Under the pieces are notes generated by a model. The model was not told the origin of the DNA, ran no database searches, and saw only the letters and a program-made list of their open reading frames with translations. DNA of 64,000 bases from Ariolimax columbianus (lineage: Eukaryota > Mollusca > Gastropoda > Stylommatophora > Arionidae): the NCBI GenBank assembly GCA_036924085.1, contig JAVGWX010000011.1, forward strand, positions 29,338,317 to 29,402,316. The letters run 5' to 3'. The position numbers and the translations under genes are program-made. Position 1 is the first letter of the stretch; each line of letters opens with the position of its first letter. Positions 1 through 10,900 of the stretch are shown piece after piece.

Positions 1-177
1 TGCATTCTGAGTTACCTCTAGTTTTCTTATGTCTTGCCCCTGGTCCAAGGTAGTTCTGGACCAGAGAGTGAGGTTGATAACCAGCGCAGTTACTTCGTCA
101 CTATAATTCTAATACATCGCAAATGGCGTCATCAAGACACGACTGTGTGATGCTGTCGTCTCCCATGTCCGATTGGG

Positions 178-445
178 AGCTAACTAGAGGCATCCACATA
201 AGAGGTGAGAGACGGGATGGTTGGGCAACTAACTAGAGACATTCACATAAGATATGAGCGACAGGATGGTTGGCAACTAGCTAGAGACATTGAAAATAAA
301 AGTGAGAGTCACACAGGATGGCTTGACAACTAACTAGAGCCTTTAAAATAAGAAAGAGTTAGTATGGCTGGTCAACTAACTAAAGCCATCGAAATAAGAA
401 GTGAGAGTCAGACAAGATGGCTGGTCAACTAACTAGAACCATGTT
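178..445. repeat. Degenerate 46-53 bp tandem repeat, about 6 copies
   Basis: The phrase caactaactagag recurs with small changes near 181, 227, 274, 327, 373 and 426, followed each time by a purine-rich stretch (agtgagagtcagaca-like). Spacing alternates between about 46 and 53 bp, so the array is old or has internal indels. No coding content is evident. Confidence 0.7.
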
Positions 446-1079
446 CTTGTCATCCAATAATTGCTTCCTTGCCATCTAACTTTTCTCGTATTATCATGCT
501 GTCTTTTTCCTCTATGTTTGTCCTATTTTTATTCTTGCCTGTTTCGATTTCCAATTTACCTCTGTTGTCGATACTTGATGGACGACCTTGACCATTACCC
601 ATGGGTATCTTCTAGACGTTTTTCACTGATGTCTTTATTCATATTCATAGGCGTCTCAGTCCTTGCAGACCATGGGCGTGGCACACTGGGAGCAACCTCT
701 CATGACGCAAGCGTGAGCGCTGAATATGTAGACCGTGGGCTGCCCAAACTGCAGTATCCCCCTCTTGGCCTCGCTGGTGTAATTCAAAGGAATGCAAAGC
801 ATCACAGTTTGGCACCATCTCAGCTGCAGGAGCTGCCGGAATGTGTTTGCAATTTTGAAACCATCCGCCTTAGGTGCTACCACTCCGGATTTTCTGTCTG
901 GTTTTATTCCCGTAGCCCTACCCTCTCCCGAGGTTTCCATAAGACAGTGGATTCGTTGCCCGCAGATGCTAGTTACTCGAGACATCTCAAACTGTTTAAG
1001 TCCCAAGACTTGCCAGCTCTCCATGGAACGTGTGGGCTTAAAACCAGCGTTCCCCCCCCCCCCCTGTCCTATGCGAACT
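446..1079. other. Stretch without a supported gene
   Basis: A 226-codon open frame on the plus strand (461-1141) crosses this stretch and runs into the next repeat array. It matches no family I recognise, and frames are also open on the other strand, as expected by chance. A run of 13 C sits at 1052-1064. I see no splice signals, motifs or repeats that would support a gene. Confidence 0.4.
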
Positions 1080-1515
1080 GCCAGAACAGGCTAACGAGCT
1101 CCGTCTACCCGGGTTTAGAGTCAGAGTTTACCTTCTCTTAGATTGACTGCCAACCAAGGCTAACAAGCTCCGTCTACCCGGGTTTAGAGTCAGAGTTTAC
1201 CTTCTCTTAGATTGGCTACCAACCAAGGCTAACGAGCTCCATCTACCCGGGTTTAGAGTCAGAGTTTATCTTCTTTTACATTGGCTGCCAACCAAGGCTA
1301 ACGAGCTACGTCTACCCGGGTTTAGAGTCAGAGTTTATCTTCTCTTTGATTGACTGCCAACCAAAGCTAATGAGCTCCGTCTACCCGGGTTTAGAGTCAG
1401 AGTTTATCTTCTCTTAGATTGGCTGCCAACCAAAGCTAATGAGCTCCGTCTACCCGAGTTTAGAGTCAGAGTTTACCTTCTCTTAGATTGACTGCCAACC
1501 AAAGCTAATGAGCCA
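1080..1515. repeat. 69-bp minisatellite, about 6 copies
   Basis: The core ccgtctacccgggtttagag appears at about 1101, 1170, 1239 and then every 69 bp until about 1510. Units differ by a few substitutions (taccttctc/tatcttctc, ggctgcc/gactgcc). The array ends abruptly at the sequence gagccacag. Confidence 0.9.
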
Positions 1516-2097
1516 CAGTTTTACCGCCGGGTACTCGGTCGCGCCCCTCAGCAGGTTCTGTAAGAAAGATATGGCCCTTCATGGCGGTGCTGCTGAGGAC
1601 ACAATAATGTAGGAGAGGTCATTGACATGGAAACTCTTGAAAAGCAAGCCGAACAGTGAATCCAGCGGCGAAATCTACACCTGGAAAGGAGAGGCTATAT
1701 CAGAAGCGCCACCTGTATTTAACGAGCCAGACCTCTCTACCACCCATGTCTTTGTAAACCCCTGATATATAGTGCTAATTTTTGGCACTCCTATCCTGCA
1801 TGTCTTAATTCTTATTTCAATTCTACAATTTAGTTATTTGTGTGATGGCCGACGTTGTCTTGACAGTGAACACCACTAGGTTGTTCTTGGTATTGTCAAA
1901 AAAAACTGGGGGCGTTTGCCACCTGGTGCCAAGAGAACTCTAGCCTCTCTCTTATCTATAAATAAACGGTTGATTTCTTTAGCAGAATAAAATATGAACT
2001 TCCCATATTCGTGTCGGTGTATATCTTGTAAACGTGCCTGTAAAACGGACTTTATGTTTGTACTCACACGGTTTTGTCAATGTAAAATCTTAGAAAT
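1516..2097. other. Stretch without a supported gene
   Basis: No open frame with family signatures, no repeats and no RNA-like structure were seen. The short minus-strand frame at 1876-2067 has no recognisable domain. Confidence 0.4.
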
Positions 2098-2552
2098 CGT
2101 TCTCCAATGTCGTTCATTCAATGTTATAAGTCGTCCTCCAATGTCGTTCATTCAATCTTGGTAGTCGTCCTCCAATACCGATCAATCAATCTTTGTAGAC
2201 GTCCTCCAATGTCGTTCATTCAATCTTGGTAGTCGTCCTCCAATGTCGTTCATTCAATCTTGGTAGTCGTCCTCCAATGTCGTTCATTCAATCTTATAAG
2301 TCGTCCTCCCGTGTCGTTCATTCAATCTTGGTAGTCGTCCTCCAATACCGATCAATCAATCTTTGTAGACGTCCTCCAATGTCGTTCATTCAATCTTATA
2401 AGTCTTCCTCCAATGTCGTTCATTCAATCTTGGTAGTCGTCCTCCAATGTCGTTCATTCAATCTTATAAGTCGTCCTCCCGTGTCGTTCATTCAATCTTT
2501 GTGGACGTCCTCCCGTGTCGTTCAATCAATCTTATAAGTCGTCCTCCAATGT
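2098..2552. repeat. 34-bp minisatellite, about 13 copies
   Basis: The unit contains gtcgttcattcaatctt followed by a variable ggtagtcg / ataagtcg / tgtagacg portion and tcctccaat. It repeats every 34 bp, with three recurring variants, and directly abuts a second 34-bp array of different sequence. Confidence 0.9.
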
Positions 2553-2985
2553 CAAGATAGATGTACTCGTAGATTGTGGAGGCGCCCAAAATAGATATAC
2601 TCGTAGATTGATGAGGATCCCAGGATAGATATACTTGTCGATTGTGGAGGCGCCCATGATAGATGTACTCGTAGATTGTGGAGGCGCCCAAGATAGATGT
2701 ACCTGTAGATTGATGAGGTGCTAAGGATAGATATACTTGTCGATTGAGGAGGCGCCCAAGAGATGTACTCGTAGATTGATGAGGCGCCCAAGATAGATAT
2801 ACTCGTTGATTGAGGAGGCGCGCAAGATAGATATACTTGTCGATTGAGGAGGCGACCAAAATAGATATACTTGTCGATTGAGGAGGCGACCAAGATAGAT
2901 GTACTCGTAGATTGAGGAGGTGCACAAGATAGATGTACTTGTAAATTGAAGAGGCGCCCAAGATAGATGTACTCGTAGATACCAA
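2553..2985. repeat. Second 34-bp minisatellite, about 13 copies
   Basis: The unit is agatagatgtactcgtagat plus ttgaggaggcgccca, with variants of 33-34 bp. Open frames on the minus strand through it are repeat artefacts. The last unit runs without a break into the flank of the LINE fragment that follows, and that flank itself contains agatgtactcgtagata, so the unit appears to have been copied from the flank. Confidence 0.9.
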
Positions 2986-3350
2986 CTATATCTCACCCCA
3001 CCAAAGACAACAGGATCACAACTGCCAAAATAATTATGTAAACACTTTGGTCTTCAAGACATCCATCTTCAGTTCTGCAGTCGTGCCATCATCATCGAGT
3101 AGCCACATCGTTTAGTTGGCTTCTGCTACTAAATCTGTGATAAAAGCTATATCGCCGGTAAATCGATTGTGATTCAGGCGTCTCCCTTCAATGTCCATGT
3201 CAAACCTGGCCCAGCTGCATTGGTTCATATCTGATTCCAAAAACCATGAGAAGAATTTCGATGAGATAGTATCCCTTCTAGGGGATCGCAAGCAGGGATT
3301 CTGTGGTAACCAGTTTTGACCACTGTCCCAACAGTGAATATCAGACATAT
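2986..3350 (-). pseudogene. LINE reverse transcriptase fragment (family X, copy 1)
   Basis: Read on the minus strand, the sequence carries a decayed reverse transcriptase motif C region (GDIAFITDLVAEANQLND, corresponding to the FADDIALI...EEA..LL pattern of LINEs), with conserved sequence both upstream and downstream. The aspartate pair is reduced to GD. It is homologous at DNA level to 19056-19400 and to 62110-62363, the other two copies in this window. Only about 120 codons remain and nothing is intact. The LINE clade cannot be fixed from so short a piece. Confidence 0.7.
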
Positions 3351-3997
3351 TTGTATTCTACCGAATCGAAAGCTTTACATAATATGGCCTACTCTATAGA
3401 GCTTAACTTCTTTGTTAAAAAAAATTAGAATTCAGCTGTAGATAATATTTACGATAATTTACAACACAGTAAAACGTCAACACTTGAGAATAGTTAGCAA
3501 ATAAGTTTAATCATTCACCAATCAGGAGATATAATACACACAAAGGACTTACACATTTTGTCGTGGAATCTATGTCACTGATTAGAGCCCAGAAATGGAT
3601 CAAGATGCTGAGCAGCACGTGAGCTGCAGTGGTCAGCGAATAATAGCTGTCTGCTAGCGTCAGGGCCAGCGAACCATAGCTGCCAAGACCCTTCTACACC
3701 TCCACGCGGTGATCCTGGATAACAGGCTGCAGCAGGACAGACTGGCTAAGGAGAAGAGGGAATGCTAAACCGGTACTAAAAAAATGCTTGCTGAAGTCGG
3801 AGTGTTGGACCGAAAGGTGCAAATATCGCAGCCAAGCTGTAAACTACGACACAACGCATTCCGTTCTCTGGACTACATTCTGCTACTTACACTTTCAGGG
3901 TTTGGTAGTGGGAGATTGAGAACGAACAAAGAAGAACAGAAGAGCCCAGAAAAAAGGTATCTAACAACTTAATCATGCTGAATCCTGATAATATGTC
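3351..3997. other. Intergenic stretch downstream of GPCR-A
   Basis: AT-rich sequence on the 3' side of the GPCR-A gene. A 62-codon plus-strand frame at 3784-3972 has no recognisable features. The region should include the GPCR-A 3' UTR, but no poly(A) signal stood out clearly. Confidence 0.35.
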
Positions 3998-4715
3998 CTA
4001 ACGTCTAAAAAATATAATTTTGTATGTGGCACGAAACTTGTTGGAAAGGACGACATAAATCAGGAAGTTTGCTGAAGCGCTAATCCCATATAGTGTATAT
4101 TCAAAAGATGAAATTTCAATTATTTTCGGTAATAACGTTGAATCCAAGATTGAAGTTGGAGCAAGAACCATGAAACAAACTCCACAGACGAGAAGAATAA
4201 GTTTGTTAACTCTCATGTCAGCCACTACCGTTTTATTGGTTAGTTTCTGCCTGGTTTGTATGCCATACGACAATTTGAGCGTGATAGCCAGACCACACAA
4301 AAGCATTATCAGTAAATTGGTCAGACCAAATAAATTGTTGCAGACAAATTGGAAGTATTTTTGCAAACCGCCAGACAGCCAAAAATTCGTGGGTTGAAAT
4401 AATAATGATGTTGTATGTGACCGGTTGTCAAACACACTCACGACGCTCTTGTAATGAAACAAAGGACTGCACATACTAAATACGTAAACGACAATAAATA
4501 TAACAACACATTTGGTCTGTACTGGAGTAAAGATTCTGGCCACTTTGAAGGGAAATAAAACTGCTGTAAAACGTTCTATGGCGATGGCGCTGGCGATGGT
4601 AGTGCTGGTCACGTGGAAAATCTGGTCGATTCCATAAATTGAATAAACAGACATAAATCCCATTACCATCGTAGCAAGTGTTTCATCTATGACTAGAATG
4701 ATGAATGTGGTCTGT
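3998..4715 (-). CDS. GPCR-A exon 2: rhodopsin-like receptor, TM2/3 loop to C-terminus
   Basis: Second and last coding exon of a class A GPCR, about 238 residues, ending ...KIIFFRR and a TAG stop. It starts after a consensus acceptor (ttttccag|acagacc on the minus strand), in the phase needed by the donor of the exon at 9635-9909. The joined protein would be about 330 residues. Visible features: IERF at about residues 138-141 in the DRY position at the end of TM3, several hydrophobic segments, a long intracellular loop 3 with HTRQ-like basic residues, and ANFLIY in the NPxxY position of TM7. These features resemble gastropod lineage-specific chemosensory-type receptors, but no ligand can be inferred. 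The plasma membrane is the expected location. GPCR-B at 36850-37576 is its close paralogue. The acceptor is repeated 14 times immediately upstream. Confidence 0.8.
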
Positions 4716-5362
4716 CTGGAAAATTGAAAGACAGGAATGACTAGAATGATGAATGTGGTCTGTCTGGAAAATAGAAAGACAGGAATGACTAGAATGATGA
4801 ATGTGGTCTGTCTGGAAAATAGAAAGACAGGAATGACTAGAATGATGAATGTGGTCTGTCTGGAAAATAGAAAGACAGGAATGACTAGAATGATGAATGT
4901 GGTCTGTCTGGAAAATAGAAAGACAGGAATGACTAGAATGATGAATGTGGTCTGTCTGGAAAATTGAAAGACAGGAATGACTAGAATGATGAATGTGGTC
5001 TGTCTGGAAAATTGAAAGACAGGAATGACTAGAATGATGAATGTGGTCTGTCTGGAAAATAGAAAGACAGGAATGACTAGAATGATGAATGTGGTCTGTC
5101 TGGAAAATAGAAAGACAGGAATGACTAGAATGATGAATGTGGTCTGTCTGGAAAATAGAAAGACAGGAATGACTAGAATGATGAATGTGGTCTGTCTGGA
5201 AAATTGAAAGACAGGAATGACTAGAATGATGAATGTGATCTGTCTGGAAAATTGAAAGACAGGAATGACTAGAATGATGAATGTGGTCTGTCTGGAAAAT
5301 TGAAAGACAGGAATGACTAGAATGATGACTGTGGTCTGTCTGGAAAATAGAACGACAGCAAA
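4691..5362 (-). repeat. 48-bp minisatellite made of GPCR-A's 3' splice site, 14 copies
   Basis: Fourteen 48-bp units start every 48 bases from 4691. Read on the minus strand, each unit has a pyrimidine tract (cctgtctttcaattttccag), the AG, and then the first codons of exon 2 (acagaccacattcatcatt). Some units carry ctattttccag instead. The unit is exactly 16 codons and the exon 2 frame is open through all copies, reading QTTFIILVIPVFQFSR per unit. The paralogue GPCR-B has a single acceptor at the same place, and the sequence beyond the array (from about 5363) aligns with the GPCR-B intron. The array therefore grew inside an existing exon-intron junction. Confidence 0.9.
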
Positions 5363-5557
5363 TGCAATTGGAAAAAGCTTTCCATTTTCCTATCAATATC
5401 TGTTTTGCTGTTTAGCAAAGGTGGATTATTGTACTACAGAGATACTAATGGACAAAGTGAAATAATGAAGCAGTGGATTCTTCTGACAAACTTGATCAGC
5501 TAAAAAAGTTGATGTATAAATATGCATAATTTTGAAAAACTTGATCATTTAAAATTA

Positions 5558-6136
5558 GGTGCAATATACGGATTCCGTGCAAAGTTCATCAGCAATCGGT
5601 GATTCGGTTTCTAACAGCTGAAGGACGTCGACCAGTTGACATTCAACGCAGAATGCAGGCAATGTATTGTGACAAACGTTCCTCGAAGACAACAGTGAAG
5701 AACTGGACAACGAGGTTTAAAGGAAGACGTGCGTTAACGAAAGATACTCCGAAACTAGGTCGGGCGTAAATTGTTGCGTCAGAAGATGTCATCGCCAATA
5801 TTGATGCAACAGTTCGGATAGACCGTCGCAGGAGCTTACGTTCTACACAGTTTTGCCACCAGACACTGCCTGCATTCTGAAATTAATGTCAATTGGTCGA
5901 CATCATTCAGCTGTTAGAAACCGAATCAGCGCTCGATGATCAACTCTGGACGGTATACGTATCACACCCGCCATGTTTTCATGGTCTGCTGAAGAAACTA
6001 TGAGTCGGAGGATAATGAAATTCTGCAAACTTGACGGTTGGCATGTGCTGTTTACATTAGAAGTGACGTGGTCATGCGAATCGTACGTATGTTCACTTGG
6101 TGCAGTTAGGTACAGTTTCATTTGAACACACCTCGT
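5558..6136. mobile_element. Palindromic (fold-back) mariner derivative in GPCR-A intron
   Basis: The left part encodes a mariner transposase N-terminal region on the plus strand (VIRFLTAEGRRPVDIQRRMQ, then KTTVKNWTTRFK and DRRRSL). The right part (about 5870-6136) is the 5' end of the same element in reverse, with codons starting MAGVIRIPSRVDHR, 5' UTR and a terminal repeat ending cattTGAACACACCTCGTA. The arms (about 5570-5665 and 5868-5945) are inverted copies of each other around a loop of about 200 bp. No DDD catalytic region is present, so the element is non-autonomous. The left terminal repeat is missing. It sits at the same intron site as 37755-38430, whose loop is in the opposite orientation. 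A full-length relative with the same termini is at 11937-14381. Confidence 0.8.
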
Positions 6137-6424
6137 ATATATGTCTGATCCCTCCTGCATTTTCTAAGGGTTTGATTCCCCGAGGTAACGTCTGGTGCTG
6201 TGATTGGGGGACTAACCCAGAAGCTCCAGGATGTGAGATGTGTCACTTAACCCCTAGTCTACATCGTTCGCTATATGTATGTATGTGTGTTATATTCACA
6301 ATACGCATTAGGGTAAGTCAATACGTAGGTGACAAACTGATATGCGATATGTCAGTTTCTAAAGGTCTCATCATGATCTTTAGAAAGTAGCATAATGCAG
6401 CTTTGTGATAACTTTAGGTAGTAT

Positions 6425-6532
6425 AATCGAGGTGTCTCAAGGTCATTAGAAAGTAGCATCATCCAGATCAAGGTCATTAGGAAGTAGCATCATCCAGATC
6501 AAGGTCATTAGAAAGTAGCATCATCCAGCTTT
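6425..6532. repeat. 31-bp direct repeat, 3-4 copies
   Basis: aaggtcattagaaagtagca followed by tcatccagatc is repeated three times. A related half unit near 6365-6400 and the same flank aactttag at both ends suggest local duplication. Confidence 0.8.
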
Positions 6533-7692
6533 GGGATAACTTTAGATAGTGGACTCTAGGTGTCGCATTTACGTGCACTGCCAAACCACAAAATGGCATC
6601 CGTACTGACAGAGTGTACAGTCTGAAGACAGGGCCGGAGTGTGAGTATTGTTTATGCAAATGCACTTTCTGGAAACCAAATGTTTGTTTGTTTTAACTGT
6701 GAGAGAATTGTTGTCTCCTTAAAGCTGTGCATAACTGGATTGAACCATTATCGCCAGGGCTCCAACAAATTATTGGTGAGGCCCGATGTGGAATTATGTC
6801 CATCTGAAGCCAGCGATGATTCGAGCTGACATTCGTATATCGATAGAGGAACATAATATATATATCGTTCGCATTGTTCATTCTTGAGCTTAATGTTTAT
6901 TCAATTCTGTTTTCGGAAAGTGTGATCACTAACAAATTGCACCGTTTTTTTAAATACCTTACAGCGATTCTTTCAACTAAGAGGAGGCTGATAAATGCAC
7001 TATTTAATATGGCCCCAGAGATGCAAATTTAGGAGGATTATGCCGCCAAATATCAACTATCATACCCATCCTGAAAGTTGCTGAACAGACTCCGAACTAG
7101 TGTATCACGATGAATGAGGAATATGAAACGATGGGCATACACAGGTGATGACACATGTGACTGTTGCACAATACACGGACCCAGACTACCTGATGACATG
7201 CCCCTACCTCTAGGAAAGATGTAATAGGTGGGACGGTGTACCCCACCTTCCAGAGTCATACAATATGACCGACATTAACTTGGAGTTGAAAATATGTATT
7301 TTTGTTTTAGACTTTCTTTCTGTTGATCTCCATAAATTCCTTAACGAAATGATTGCACTTCTCGTGTTTTGTATACTATATTTGGATCATCAATATGCAC
7401 CGTATCCTATGTCTATATTGAAACCAAAGTACTTGAATGAATCCACCTCTTGTAGTGTCTCAGAACAGAATATCATTGACGCTATAAGCTTTTATTCTAA
7501 AAATCTATGTTCGCCCTCTGTATATTTATTACGAGTGATCAATCAGCGAGTGTACTATTAATGTTGAATCTTGTTGTGGTTAGGAGACATACGTGCCAAG
7601 TCATCAGCATAGTTTACACGAACATGATCTTTCATAAAATGAGACTTTACTTGGACCAGTGGCTTTACTATTTTTAAGTGGCAAAAATTGCA

Positions 7693-7793
7693 TTTCCAGT
7701 TCCTCATTGTTTGGTTTAGCATATCCTAGGATATCTATTGTGCAGTTCCTCATTGTTTGGTTTAGCATATCCTAGGATATCTATTGTGCAGTT
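7693..7793. repeat. Perfect 50-bp tandem duplication
   Basis: The segment beginning cagttcctcattgtttggtt and ending atctattgtg occurs twice in tandem without visible differences, implying a recent event. Confidence 0.85.
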
Positions 7794-8068
7794 CCGCAAT
7801 TTCCAACACCGTCTCTGCAAACTCCTCTTTATCTTATATTAGCGGAAAGTTCGACCTAAAGATCCTGATAGTGCTCCTAGAAAACAAACAAAAGATGAGA
7901 TTTAGTGCAGTTATTTCTGCATTGTTTAAAATGTCCTCATGAGAGAAGAGCTGCATATCTCTTTGGCTGTGATATTGAAGTTTCCTGTACATTTATTAGA
8001 CGACATCTCATATAGTATCTGCTTCCTAAAGATTCAGTAGCATGAAGTTTCTGAACTCACGTCCATCA

Positions 8069-8069
<1 letters not shown>

Positions 8070-8112
<43 letters not shown>

Positions 8113-8150
8113 GACAGACACACACAGAGACAAACACACCCACACACATA
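8070..8150. repeat. CA microsatellite
   Basis: A run of (CA)n followed by interrupted cagacagaca and cacaca motifs. The cysteine/valine-rich frame translated through it on the minus strand is an artefact. Confidence 0.95.
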
Positions 8151-8408
8151 CACAGATGAATATATATTTGTATGTTTATCATCTCCCAAGGTGCTCAATT
8201 CGCTCATAGTTAACGTGCCTTTCAAATGAACAGAGCGCACGATGCCTCCATTGCCAATTCCTCACTTTGGTACCTCGACTGCGCCAATTGACGCCATGCC
8301 AGGATTGGGCTTTAATGCCATATGAGAGCATCAAACGCAGCACGAATCTGTTTGGTCGCCGTCCGTCTTAGTTTGTGATGGGCAACTATTATTATAATTA
8401 GTATATTC

Positions 8409-9500
8409 GAGGGGCGTTCAGAAGGTTGACATAGTTTTTCTCAGCTAATAATGAAAACAAAATCATGAAATTGTGCATACTTGAAATATGGCATGTGTCA
8501 ATTGTGTGTTCTAAACTGCACTACAATCGGACAAATAATGCGACTGTACTAAACCGTTAAAATAGAGCATGTTAGCAGCTTGCGTCACAAGCATCGAATT
8601 GTGATATAATGTCTTGTTGCAGAGAAAGAAGTGGTTGTCATCATTCCCAAGCGTCTATGTGATGTGTACGGCAGTTTTGCAGTCGAGAGGAGTACAGTTA
8701 GTTGCTGTGTACAGAGAATCAACGAATCAGGAAGTGTAGATACGGAGCTGCTTAATCGGCAGCGCAGTGGACGTCATGTCACAGCCACCAACGGGGGCAT
8801 TGTTGAAAAGCCCTGAGGACATTACTCGTAATGAAAGGAAAATCACAGCTTAATACATGGCCTTACAACTGTCAATCAGTATTGGTGGTTCTAATGCAGT
8901 TTTAAAAACTCTAAGATTTTCTAAGTTTTCCGCAAAATTTTGTCCTCGAAGTCTTTCAAATGACCACCAAAGGAAAACAATTTTTAATGAATTGTTGGAT
9001 CGTTTCATTGGTGAGGGAGAAAACTTGTTGGCTAATATCGTTATCGGCGAGAAAACCTGGGCATATCATTTAAACCTGAGGCAAAAATCCTTCAGCTGGA
9101 AAGGTCATGATATCTTTTGAGACATCGAAGCTGCGATTCTTGTGGATGTGATGCCAAAAGAAAAAAGAAACAACCAATCACAAGCTTAATTTAATATTAT
9201 GAAAAAACTCAATTCACCTTTTCCCAGAGTTCGGTCGCACAAGAATCCAACACACCCGCTTCTCCCTCACGACAATGCGTGCCCTAACACATTTCTGGCA
9301 ACACGGGAAGCAATCACCAAGTTGGGTTCGACTGTATTACCCCATCTATCATATAGTCCCTATTTGGTCATGTATTTGATCCACTCAAAGATGTATTCCG
9401 TACAACAAGGTTTGAGGATGATGAAGCAGTGATTCATGCAGCCAAGAAATGGCTACACGATCAAGACAAACTCTGGTACGGACTAGGAATTCATACAATT
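8409..9500 (+). mobile_element. Mariner element II, copy A (3'-truncated, in GPCR-A intron)
   Basis: The left end reads gaggggcgttcagaaggttg, matching the terminal repeat of the fuller copy at 38445-40434. The decayed plus-strand transposase gene can be followed in three frames: N-terminal helix-turn-helix region (PKRLCDVYGSFAVERSTVS, 8637 on), middle (ALQLSISIGGSNAVLKTL to GEKTWAYHL, 8857-9120, where the first catalytic Asp of GDET has become E in GEKTW), and C-terminal part (LPHDNACPNTFLATREAITK to LPHLSYSP, 9199-9430). Stops and frameshifts occur throughout. No right terminal repeat is present before sequence shared with GPCR-B resumes near 9540. Confidence 0.85.
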
Positions 9501-9634
9501 GTGTACATGCACTATAAGTGGCTGAAGTCACTATTAGTTTGGAATGACGTCATCTGATAAGAATCTAAAATGTAATAAGACAAGCGACACATACACAATA
9601 ATAACACCAGACACGTGACAATCACATACGTTAC

Positions 9635-9909
9635 CTGACTAGTGATGTAACTGAATACAACAGGTCAAAGACTGAGAGAGAAATGAGCAAGATGTTGGTG
9701 CTGTCTTTCCCAATCCCATGACGTCTCAGGACGATCACGTTGATCGTGTTACCGACGATACCGAACACAGCAATGACGTTTATCAGGAAAAAGTTAACAA
9801 AATAATAAAATAACTCAGAAACAAACTTTGACAAACCATCACTTGGTATAGCAGAAAATGAGAAGATAAAAACACTACTGGAAGTAGTTGCATTCTCCTC
9901 GTAAGACAT
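9635..9909 (-). CDS. GPCR-A exon 1: N-terminus, TM1 and TM2
   Basis: Codes for about 92 residues beginning MSYEENATTSS. I chose this ATG because it aligns with the GPCR-B start (MTSIDNQST), although the frame is open 14 codons further upstream. There is a potential N-glycosylation site at Asn6. TM1 contains GIVGNTINVIVL (Asn54 in the position conserved in class A receptors). TM2 contains NILLISLSVFDLLYS with the conserved Asp82. The exon ends in codon 92 (AG) at a consensus donor AG|GTAACG, matching the phase of the exon 2 acceptor at 4715. The intron is about 4.9 kb. Exons 1 of A and B are much more alike than their N-terminal tails. Confidence 0.8.
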
Positions 9910-10310
9910 GCTTGTAAGTATTACTCTGAGTTGTCTACGTCTCCGGTCCACAAGTCTACAGCTTTCTTTACTTGTTTCACAGCATGCAGGTTGCTTTATC
10001 TAATCGGAGAAACATAACCAAACTATCAATATGAAGAAGAAACAAATCGTATTATCTACAAGTGATACATGATTAGAAAATGTTATGTAAAAACAGAAAG
10101 TTGAATTGAATAAGAACCCCTCTTTCCCCCTCCTCCTTCTCTATTTCTCTCTCCCTCTCTTTCCATCCCTCTTACTTTCAGTGCCAAGCCAGCGCATAAG
10201 GTAGCACTCAAAGTTCTCCAGTTTGATCGCTCCGACCCCAATCTCTGCAGTTCTTGCCTGTCTCATAGCCTTATGGTTACAGCCCCTATTATAATTGTGC
10301 AGCATAAAGG
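9910..10310. promoter_or_regulatory. 5' flank of GPCR-A, shared with GPCR-B
   Basis: This stretch aligns with 40911-41340 upstream of GPCR-B, including a pyrimidine-rich tract (ctctccctctctttcc near 10130-10165) and a downstream block with caaagttctc and ctctgcagtt. The shared sequence probably carries 5' UTR and promoter, but no TATA or start site can be assigned. Similarity ends close to 10310, where LINE sequence begins. Confidence 0.4.
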
Positions 10311-10339
10311 AGTTGACATTGTACGCAAGGGATATTTTG

Positions 10340-10900
10340 ATCTCGACAGCGAAAGAAATTATTACCAAGATGTCGCACAAGACACAGAGCTATTTAGCAG
10401 AGGAAACGCAGAAACTCATTGCAGAAAGGCAACAATTAAAACAAATGGGAAGTAAGGGTACCAACACATCATGTAAAAACTGCGCAAGAAAAGTTAGAAG
10501 AGGAATAAGAAAAGATAAAAGAAGATACATAGTAGAAACATGTAAGGATATAGAAAACCTACAGCAACAAGGCAGAGAAAGAGATGCATTTAAAGCAATA
10601 AGAACACTGACAAGGGAGTTCCGGCCATTTCCACATGTCATAAATGACAAAGAGGATAACACATTAACAGAAACCAAAGAGATACTGAGCAGATGGAGAG
10701 AGTACTGCAGAACCATGTATGGAGACAGCACAAAGCGTTCAGTTACAATTCTACCAAAGGATGAGAAAGAACCTGAACCAACATTGGAAGAAATACGCTC
10801 TGCAATTAAACGCCTGAAAAAGGGAAAGTCCCCAGGACGCGATATATATGTGGGGACTGGTATGATATTAGAGATAAGTATCCTGGACACATTTAGCTAA
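10340..10900 (+). pseudogene. LINE fragment: linker between endonuclease and reverse transcriptase
   Basis: About 185 codons rich in Lys/Arg, with the order typical of LINE ORF2 just before the RT core: a basic segment (ARKVRRGIRKDKRRYI), a middle block (AFKAIRTLTREFRPFP), SRWREYCRTMYGD, and finally LEEIRSAIKRLKKGKSPGRD, the conserved block immediately before RT motif 1. The reading then stops being LINE-like after about 10842. There is no endonuclease and no catalytic RT motif, so the piece is inactive. It abuts the GPCR-A 5' flank. Confidence 0.75.

Larger units (their letters stand above)
6137..8408. other. GPCR-A intron sequence absent from GPCR-B
   Basis: About 2.3 kb lies between the two mariner insertions. 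In GPCR-B the same two insertions are almost adjacent (38430/38445), so this is either an insertion in A or a deletion in B. It contains small repeats (listed separately), a (TA)-rich patch near 6858 and scattered short open frames (for example 7265-7561, 98 codons) without recognisable features. No gene is supported. Confidence 0.5.

Noticed and set aside
461..1141. A 226-codon frame with a hydrophobic start resembling a signal peptide
   Set aside because: No domain, no homologue recognised, ends inside a 69-bp repeat, and the opposite strand is equally open.
2226..2996. Several 90-165 codon frames on both strands
   Set aside because: They lie in the two 34-bp arrays and only translate repeats.
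4683..5396. A 237-residue Ser/His-rich repeat protein (SHSCLSIFQTDHIHHS units)
   Set aside because: The frame differs from the GPCR exon frame. A stop-free 48-bp unit keeps its frame open through the array by necessity.
6160..6260. A tRNA or SINE because of ggtttgattcccc (B box like)
   Set aside because: No A box at the right distance, no cloverleaf and no second copy.
7265..7561. A 98-codon frame in the GPCR-A intron
   Set aside because: No recognisable motif and an AT-rich context; likely chance.
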